This document shows, piece by piece, positions 56,657-64,000 of a stretch of DNA of 64,000 nucleotides; the first letter of the stretch is position 1, and each line of letters opens with the position of its first letter. The DNA comes from Microstegium vimineum (taxonomy: Eukaryota; Streptophyta; Magnoliopsida; Poales; Poaceae): positions 41,182,718-41,246,717 of the forward strand of contig CM039133.1 in the NCBI GenBank assembly GCA_022036555.1, given 5' to 3'. Both the position numbers and the translations under genes were made by a program. The notes beneath the pieces are model-generated. The model did not search any database. It was not told the DNA's origin and saw nothing but the letters and a program-made list of their open reading frames with translations.

Positions 56657-57723
56657 ACCCAGCGTCAGGGCAGCTCTCCCTCCACCATGCTTAGCTCGCC
56701 ACCCTGCTTCAATCGCAGCAACCAACAGCTAGCTTGCTTGTGTTCGTTCTAGTCTTGCTTGACCTCCGTATACGGCGGCCGAGCGTACGAGCCGAGCTTG
56801 ACTGTCGTCGTCGGACGAGGTGAGCAGCCTATGAGCTCCCCCTTGTCTTCCTCTCTCTATACATACTCCTAGATTCATGAATGGTAGCCTAAATCACCGT
56901 ACCGAACCTCCAGTAGCCAGCCATGGCGTCCATGCACCAGCAAGAAGAAAGCCTTTGCTAGCTTCTCTCTCCCTCGTCCCATGCATTTGGGTATGACTTG
57001 TGAGCCCCACCAATAGCACATGCAGAACCACCCCCACGTGCAAACTAAAGAATATTGGTTAATCACGTATTAATCTTTTACGTGCAATTAAAATGCGGCC
57101 ACCTCGCACGACCAAATGACAAATCCGTTTCCATCGATTCTTCTTCCTAAATTCATCTAAAATCAAACTCTACATCTCATATAAATTTCATAATTTTTAG
57201 AGCTCATTTGAATGTATGTAAATATTTATTTGTGCTTGTTTGTCTGTTCTGTTACGCGTATTTAGCTAATGGAGTGAACGAGCCAGAGAACGAGGACGTT
57301 CCGAACTGCCAGCACGAGTTTACCGAGGACGCCGACGGAGGCAAGTTCAGCCTAATCCCCTTTGATGCATATTGATACTATTTTTAAACACAACCCGTAG
57401 AAGCCGTTTTAAATATTGTATGTACGAGATATTTTTGCTGCTTAGTTAAATCCATTTAAATAGCCATCCTTGAAATTGATATAACCTGATAATTACCTTG
57501 CTTAAACTTAGGAGTGAATATAATGATATACTATTATTTAGTATGCTTAGGACTTGATACTTATCATAATGTTTTCTCAAATACAATGATTTGAAAAGAA
57601 AACTGCGTGAGTTGCGATAATAAAATTGTGATATGTGTAAAAGGGTTAATGAACAAATTGGAACTAAGTTGATGATTCATCTTGCCTAACTCATTTATCG
57701 TACAACCACTCGACCCTGTATTC

Positions 57724-58164
57724 GGCAATCACCTGGAGACAGGTGTGCAACGGGAGATTCATCTCGGGATTTACAGACAAACTGTGTAATTAGTTTTATT
57801 TTTTACTTATATTTAATACTCTATGCATGCGTTTAAAGATTCGATGTGATGGAAAATCTTTAAAACTTTTGGGATTTCGGGGTGAACTAAACAAGGCCTT
57901 AGCTTAATGAACGGCCCTTCCTTTTTGGGAAAAAAATTGTAATTCCTCTCTTCCATTTTTGGCAAGGACACTAATTAGGGCATGTTTGGGTACTTTGTAA
58001 TATTTTACGCCTGCAAGTAGCTTTCACTTGTAAATTACTGTGCACAAGAATACCATTGATTTTTTTCCCCGAAATCCCAAAAGTTTTAAAGATTCTCCAT
58101 CACATCTTAGTCTAAATCCCTCTAGTTGGTATGGCAATCACCTGGAGGCAGGTGTGCAACGGGA
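57724..58164. repeat. MITE-derived inverted pieces between 32-bp direct repeats
   Basis: GGCAATCACCTGGAG.CAGGT and on (32 bp, one mismatch) occurs at 57724-57755 and 58133-58164. Between them AAAACTTTTGGGATTTCGGG (57867) and its reverse complement (58068) occur. This looks like a common grass MITE that was inserted and partly rearranged. Confidence 0.6.
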
Positions 58165-59046
58165 CACTAAGAAATATATGTGATAATGGTGAATTTATGA
58201 AATGTAACGAGCTCTGTTAATTATTGTTGTATTATGAGATGGTAGCTTAGTGTTCCCGTGGTGAGTGCTAATACTTAGCTATGGAGGGTAATGGCTTTGA
58301 TGGATCTGTGCTTGCACCAAGGTGTTAAGTTACGGTACCCTACTTGTGATGAAAGTGTACAACCTCTGCAGAGTGTTAAAACCTATCTTGATAGCTGTGT
58401 CCGCAGTCTCGGATGAGTTATGGTTTGGTTTCAGCAACCAGATGGGTTGGGATGGGTGAAAACATGAGTAAGTGTGTTTTTGGAAATAAATGGCCATCGG
58501 CCATGTGCTATGGGAACAGAGCGTTCAACAACATTTAAAACTTGATCAACCTCTTTTTCTTAAATGCTCAGATATATGGAAAATGCTTTTGCAAAAAGGA
58601 TTTATAAAATAAAACCCTGCATGTGTTAAAAATTAGCTTTATGCAAATGAACCAAACCTTATCTTTGATTTATCCATATGCATATACTGATATCCCATTC
58701 CGTAGGGTAAGGTTGGATTTGCTGAGTACTTTGTACTCACCCTTGCTTTATTATACAGAGGAAGATCCAGACTTCGATCCCGAAGTAGCGTTCGAGTAAG
58801 GTCGTGTCTGCACCCAACTAAGCCTGTGGTATTGGGATTCGTCAGATGACTAATGGCGAATTTATTTTCTGGTTATATTGGACCTATGCTATATTTTGGA
58901 TATGTATTATTTTAGCATTTCTTCATTGCCCACGCCTGTCAAGACTACTGCGCTGAGATTTATCTGATGTAATAAATGTGTTACTAGCTTCCTGGGACTA
59001 GTATTGTATCACATTTGAGTTCCTGGATAATCAGGGGCGCTTCAGA

Positions 59047-59059
59047 TGGTATCAGAACC
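59047..59059 (+). other. Primer-binding site of the Tekay-type element
   Basis: TGGTATCAGAACC lies two bases after the LTR, resembling the initiator methionine tRNA 3' end. Confidence 0.75.
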
Positions 59060-59187
59060 TTAGTTGGCTGTAGGACACGACCTTAGGATTTCTGGACCCG
59101 TATTTTACTTATAAAAGTATTTTACAAAAAGTTCTTACTCTCTTCCCTCTATTCCAAAAATATTTACCATTATCTATTCTATCATAG

Positions 59188-60084
59188 ATGGCAGAAGGAG
59201 TTTGGACCAGCAGCTACTGCCTAAATGTTGAAGGTTTTCCCAAGCTTCTATATGCTACCATGCAGAGACTCGGAATCAAGAACCGCCTAGAGTATGAAGG
59301 CAGAGAATACGAGGAGCATGGTATGGAGCGATGTGAAGTCACCGTCTATGTCGGAAAAAGTGAGGACTTTCCTGACATTACAGAAGCATGGAGTGTGACT
59401 ACAACCGGATTTTGGTTTGTAGATACCTATCAAGCTATCGCCCGCAAAGCCTTGAGGTACCTGTGCCAGATCTACAAGGAGCCCATTGCTCGTACACCCA
59501 TGAGGTTCTTTCCACCTATGGTAAAGAACCGACCGAATTGGATGACCCACATGGAAGCCCTACAAGGACGTAACATGCGCGAGGATGACCCAACTGTGGT
59601 ATTCATGACCACATATGTGCTTGCCTTGGATGAGCACTATGATAAGCAGGCTTCAAAGTTAAGGAAGTGCATCCACCGAGCGAAAGAAGCTAAGATCATG
59701 GCTAGGAAGCTCCATGTACAGCTAGCAAAAGCTCAAGCCCAAGCAGCTGCAGCCGAGAGTCGTGAAACTGCCATTGCAGAAGCCTTGAAGGAAGCCGAGG
59801 ACCGCCACAACCAGGAGTTGAAGGATGTGTACCTCGTCACAAGGAGCAAGAGAAGGATGCTAGCCTTGGAAGGCCGAGAGTCCATAATTCTAGATGGAAT
59901 CCCAATCACATCCCTTGGAGGAAGGATGGATGATGCAGGACCATCAGCCCCTCCACCGACAGACGCCTCCCATGAAGCTTCAGAGTCAGAGCCTCTCCTT
60001 CCCCTCACCCAACCACCACCAACGGATGGAGAAGACCCTCCCCTTAGTCTAGTGGAAGGACTAGTGCAAATTCCAGAAGTGTGA
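59188..60084 (+). CDS. ORF0 upstream of gag in the Tekay/RIRE3-type element
   Basis: An intact 298-residue frame starts MAEGVWTSSYCLNVEGFPKL. It has a conserved-looking N-terminal half (EEHGMERCEVTVYVG, TTTGFWFVDTYQAIARKALR), a helical, alanine-rich coiled coil (about residues 155-220) and a proline/serine-rich acidic C-terminus. An extra ORF before gag is known from RIRE3/RIRE8-type elements. Its function is not known to me. It is the only long frame of this element without a break, although gag-pol has several. It might be needed in trans, or simply have escaped mutation by chance. Confidence 0.75.
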   Translation: MAEGVWTSSYCLNVEGFPKLLYATMQRLGIKNRLEYEGREYEEHGMERCEVTVYVGKSEDFPDITEAWSVTTTGFWFVDTYQAIARKALRYLCQIYKEPIARTPMRFFPPMVKNRPNWMTHMEALQGRNMREDDPTVVFMTTYVLALDEHYDKQASKLRKCIHRAKEAKIMARKLHVQLAKAQAQAAAAESRETAIAEALKEAEDRHNQELKDVYLVTRSKRRMLALEGRESIILDGIPITSLGGRMDDAGPSAPPPTDASHEASESEPLLPLTQPPPTDGEDPPLSLVEGLVQIPEV

Positions 60085-60444
60085 TCATCCCTCAACACCA
60101 AGAGAATGAAATCATTCAGTTTGCAGAAGCTGAAGATTAGTTGTACCTAGTTCCACCTTTTGTCTTGGGGAAGTGAAGTTTACTTCACTTTTGTTTACCC
60201 CAGAGTAGCTGAAACGTATTGTAGTACGCTTATTTTCCCTACTATGTTATAAACCCCTCTTATTCAAAAAAATATATATTTGTGTTTGTTGGTTGTGCTA
60301 ATTGAGTGCTCTATGTATGTACCCTTACGGGATAGCAAGTATTAAAGACTTGCAGTTTTTCAAAATATAACGTCTTAACAAAGAAAACATCACTCAAAAG
60401 ATCCAACCCTCATCTAGTGTTGTCTTTATCATCTTATCCAACAG

Positions 60445-63400
60445 ATGCCTCCCAAGCCAGCTACCCGCTCTCAAGCAAGTGGTCGTGCAGCTAGTAGGCA
60501 AAGTCAAAACCCGGTTGAAAGTCAAGCTAATGCTGATGATGTCTGTGGAGATGAAGTTAGTCAAACTGGCGGCAATAACAATGGAGAAGATAACCTTCCA
60601 CCTCCCCCAGCAATTGATCTTGCACAAGTCATGGCAACACAGACTCGTCTTTTGGAAGAACTTGCCCAAGGAATGAATCGCCCTAGAAATAACCGTGGTG
60701 TAGGAGTCCAGGACAAGATGAGTGAGTTCATGAGACTCAAACCACCCACCTTTGCTGGATCTGACAACCCCATGGAAGCAGATGATTGGCTTAAGGTTAT
60801 TGAAAGGAAATTGGACACAATCCATTGTAATGGAAGGGATAGAGTTCTGTTAGCAACTCACCAGCTGACAGGGATTGCCCTTTATTGGTGGGAATCCTAT
60901 AGTGGAGCGGTGGAAAATGTCAACACCATCACATGGGAAGAATTTGTGGAAGAATGCCGTAGGTACCACATTCCAGATGGGATCATGAAGTTGAAGGCTG
61001 ATGAATTTCGTAACTTGAAGCAAGGAAACAAGACTGTGAGTGAGTACATCTTCCAATTCACTGAGTTATCTCGCTACGCCCCAGAATTGGTCAACACTGA
61101 TGCCAAGAAGCAGACAAAGTTCACATAAGGACTAGTGTGTGAGCTAAGGACCCTTATGACTCCACACATTTACCCAGACTTCAACACCTTGATGAACAAG
61201 ACCATCCTGACAGATGTAGCCAAGGCTGAAGAAAGGAAGGAAAGCAAGCGCAAGTTCCTAGAGCGCAAAGTTCAAGAAGGAGCTAGGCCCCAGAGGCCAA
61301 GGACTTTCAGCCAACCAAGCCAGCAAACTCAAACCCCAATGCAATTTCGTTCTCTTAATAGTGCATCTCATCAGACTCAGCAATCATATCAGCCCAAGAC
61401 AACCTATTAGAATCAGACATATAACAAATCTCAACAGAACAACACCAGTCAAGTCACTAATAACAACAACAAGGCATGTTTCAAGTGTAATCAGACTGGT
61501 CACTTTATTGCCAACTGCCCTTATCAGAATAATCCAGAAATGTCCATCCAGTCCAACACTGTTAATGGACCAAGACCTGTCGTGAATGGAGCCAATCGTG
61601 TTAACATCAACACAAACAACAACAACAACAACAATCAGATGATGAGGCAACCTCAACAGTCTTATGGCCGAGCTCGTGTCAATCACATTCATGCTCAGGA
61701 TGCTCAGACCGCTTTAGGAGTGGTACTTGGTGAGTTCTTAGTCAACTCAGTACTTGCAACAATATTATTTGATTCTGGAGCATCACATTCTTTCATATCA
61801 TCAAGTTTTGTTGAGGAGCATAAAATACCCACAATACTACTAAAGTCACCCCTAATAACTCGAACACCTGGGTCTGACATCAAATGTCATCTAGGTTATT
61901 CACACGTAAGGATCATTTTAAGTGGGGTAGTTTTCCTAGCAGATTTAGTAGTGCTTAAGTCTAAGGGAATAGATGTCATTCTTGGAATGGATTGGTTAAC
62001 CCGACACAGTGGAGTTATTAGTTGTGCAACCAAGGAAGTATCGTTGGTTAACCATGAAGGGATTAATGTAAAATGCTAGACCCGTGAAACCAGAGTCGAC
62101 CCGATGGTCTTCCATTTGGAAGCAACCACCATAGAAGCAGTGCCAATAGTACAAGAGTACCCAGATGTATTCCTAGAGGAGCTACCTGGAATGCCACCAG
62201 ATAGGGATATAGAGTTCGTCATTGACCTTGTCCCTGGAACCGCTCCTATTGCCAAGAGACCATACAGAATGGCCCCAACAGAGTTAACTGAATTGAAAGA
62301 GCAAATAAGTGAATTACAGCAGAAAGGTTACATCAGACCAAGTTCTTCACCATGGGGAGCCCCAGTCTTGTTCGTGAAGAAGAAAGATGGAAGTATGAGG
62401 ATGTGTGTGGATTGTAGATCCTTGAATGAAGTCACCATCAAGAATAAATATCCCCTACGGAGGATAGATGATCTCTTTGATCAGCTTAAAGGAGCCAAGT
62501 ATTTCTCCAAGATTGATTTGAGATCAGGTTACCACCAGCTCAAGATCAAGAATAGTGATGTCCACAAGACAACTTTTGTAACTAGATATGGACAATATGA
62601 GTTTACAGTGATGTCCTTTGGATTAACCAATGCCCCTGCTTATTTCATGAACCTCATGAATAAGGTATTCATGGAGGAGTTAGATAAGTTCGTCGTTGTC
62701 TTCATTGATGACATACTTATCTACTCCAAGAGTGCTGAAGAACATGGACAACACCTGAGAGTGGTGTTGGAGAAGCTCAGAACACACAAGTTGTATGCCA
62801 AATTCAGCAAGTGTGAATTTTGGCTTGAGAAGGTTGCATTTCTTGGTCATATCCTAACAGCTCAAGGAGTTGTAGTGGATCCTAAAAAGTGGAAGCTGTC
62901 TCCCATTGGCAACAACCCACTAATGTGAGTGAGGTTAGAAGCTTTCTTGGATCAGCTGGATATTATAGAAGGTTTATTGAGGGATTTTCCAAGATAGCTA
63001 GGCCCATGATAGAACTTCTCAGGAAGTATAAGAAGTTCACTTTGATAGAATCATGTGAGAAGAGTTTCCAAGAGTTGAAGAAGAGACTGACAACAACACC
63101 AGTGTTAACTTTGCCAGATATTCACCAAGATTTCATCATATATTGTGATGCATCAAGACAAGGTTTAGGATGTGTTCTCATGCAAGGAGGAAACGTGATT
63201 GCTTATGCATCTCGCCAGCTTAAACCTCATGAGCAGAATTATCCTACCCATGATTTGGAATTAGCAGCCGTAGTGCATGCTCTCAAGATTTAGAGACACT
63301 ATCTCATTGGGAATAAGTGTGAAATATACACAGATCACAAGAGTTTGAAGTATATCTTCACCCAGTCAGACTTGAACTTGAGGCAAACAAGATGGTTGGA

Positions 63401-64000
63401 GTTAATCAAGGACTACAACCTAGAAATCCTTCACCACCCAGGCAAGGCCAATGTGGTAGCAGATGCCTTAAGCAGAAAGACATATGGTCAACAGTTAGTG
63501 CCCAAGAATACTCACCTACAAGAGGAGGTAGCACAGTTGAACATGAACATTGTACGCCAACCTCATGACGACAGTTTAGGTGTACAACCAACTCTGGAGG
63601 AAGAAATTAGAAAGACACAACGTAAGGACAAAGACTTAATGAAGATCCGCAAGCACACTGGAGAAAATAAAGCTCCAGACTTTAGAGTGGATGACAAGGG
63701 AACCTTGTGGTATAAAGGTAGGATTTGTGTGCCCAAGGGAGGAAAGTTTCAGGAACTAATCCTCGATGAAGCTCATAACTCAGCTTATTCCATTCACCCT
63801 GGTGCCACCAAAATGTACATGGATCTAAAAGAAAGATATTGGTGGAATGGCATGAAAGCAGATGTGGCACGATTTGTTGCACGATGTGATGTGTGCCAGC
63901 GAGTTAAAGCAGAGCACCAGAGGCGAGCCGGTTTACTTCAGCCGTTGCCGATCCCAGTATGGAAACAAGATGAGATAAGTATGGATTTTGTGAATGGACT
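60445..64000 (+). pseudogene. Gag-Pol of the Tekay-type element, partial and broken
   Basis: Gag starts MPPKPATRSQASGRAASRQS and has the capsid landmarks PPTFAGSDNPMEADDWL and ALYWWESYSG. Stops fall at 61126 (TAA) and 61408 (TAG). A zinc knuckle CFKCNQTGHFIANC lies near 61480. The protease has LFDSGASHSFISSSF and VILGMDWL, with a TAG at 62077. Reverse transcriptase has YIRPSSSPWGAPVLFVKKKD, KIDLRSGYHQLKI and the catalytic FIDD (62702). A one-base loss near 62890 shifts the frame. RNase H has YCDASRQGLG, with a TAG at 63291 where the family has W. Integrase has its zinc-binding H-H-C-C region (63770-63900) and ends at MDFVNG at the window edge. All breaks are single changes. Confidence 0.9.

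Larger units (their letters stand above)
55842..59044 (+). repeat. 5' LTR of the Tekay-type element
   Basis: It starts TGAGTAACATCCC and ends GGGGCGCTTCA, two bases before the primer site. A TATA box (CCTATAAAACCC) lies near 56651. The 3.2-kb size fits RIRE3-like elements. Inside, a rearranged MITE sits between direct repeats at 57724-57755 and 58133-58164. No coding sequence is seen. Confidence 0.7.
55842..64000 (+). mobile_element. Tekay/RIRE3-type gypsy element, 5' part, continuing past the window
   Basis: A 3.2-kb LTR (55842-59044), a TGGTATCAGAACC primer site, ORF0, gag, protease, reverse transcriptase, RNase H and the start of integrase are in the order of the Del/Tekay chromovirus group. 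A chromodomain at the integrase end would confirm this but lies outside. Four in-frame stops and one frameshift are present in gag-pol. Confidence 0.85.

Overview
The window is plant nuclear DNA, almost certainly from a panicoid grass (sorghum, sugarcane or maize relatives). The evidence is nested Ty3/gypsy, Ty1/copia, L1-type LINE, CACTA and MITE sequence of grass type, intron-bearing host genes with TATA boxes and AATAAA signals, and no bacterial-style operons. Roughly three quarters is transposable-element sequence. The host content I can defend is a tandem cluster of defensin-like genes, one root-cap family gene, a broken LRR receptor gene and an F-box gene fragment.

Layout. 1-5899: 3' part of a Tat-type gypsy element. 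Its + strand LTR (4446-5899) follows two multi-exon ORFs on the opposite strand, one with a plant mobile domain. 6157-15662: an older gypsy element with 433-bp LTRs. Its protease gene is cut by a second retroelement now reduced to two LTRs facing each other (9403-13008), and it also holds an F-box gene fragment with its own TATA box. 15663-23640, with its first piece at 6026-6156: an array of about 2.1-2.3 kb units, each with a small secreted cysteine-rich (defensin-like) gene on the minus strand and CACTA-type sequence. 23941-24276: a copia-like LTR. 26287-30219: a 5'-truncated LINE between perfect 17-bp target-site duplications. 31032-35190: nested CACTA elements, one carrying a multi-exon gene of unknown function, and a Harbinger-type MITE. 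35326-36750: a Stowaway-type MITE split by a 1.15-kb retroposon with a 15-bp duplication.

38370-39541 is the best host gene, a two-exon root-cap family protein. 40223-41284 is an LRR receptor of TMK type with one internal stop and no kinase domain. 41895-42224 is a second copy of the CACTA-borne unknown gene, next to a 240-bp tandem duplication. 45870-52020 is a SIRE-type copia element that has gag but no pol, built around one LTR with internal sequence on both sides. 52365-54170 holds LINE fragments. 54446-55841 holds CACTA ends. 55842-64000 is a Tekay/RIRE3-type gypsy element with a 3.2-kb LTR, an extra ORF0, gag and pol, running off the window inside integrase and broken by several stops and one frameshift.

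Most interesting: the defensin-like/CACTA array, in which only one of three gene copies keeps all eight cysteines; the unknown gene family moved by CACTA elements; the antisense genes in the Tat element; the inverted LTR pair able to make a long hairpin; and GC-rich palindromes dispersed through two unrelated LTR elements. All coordinates of splice sites, LTR ends and duplications were read by eye.
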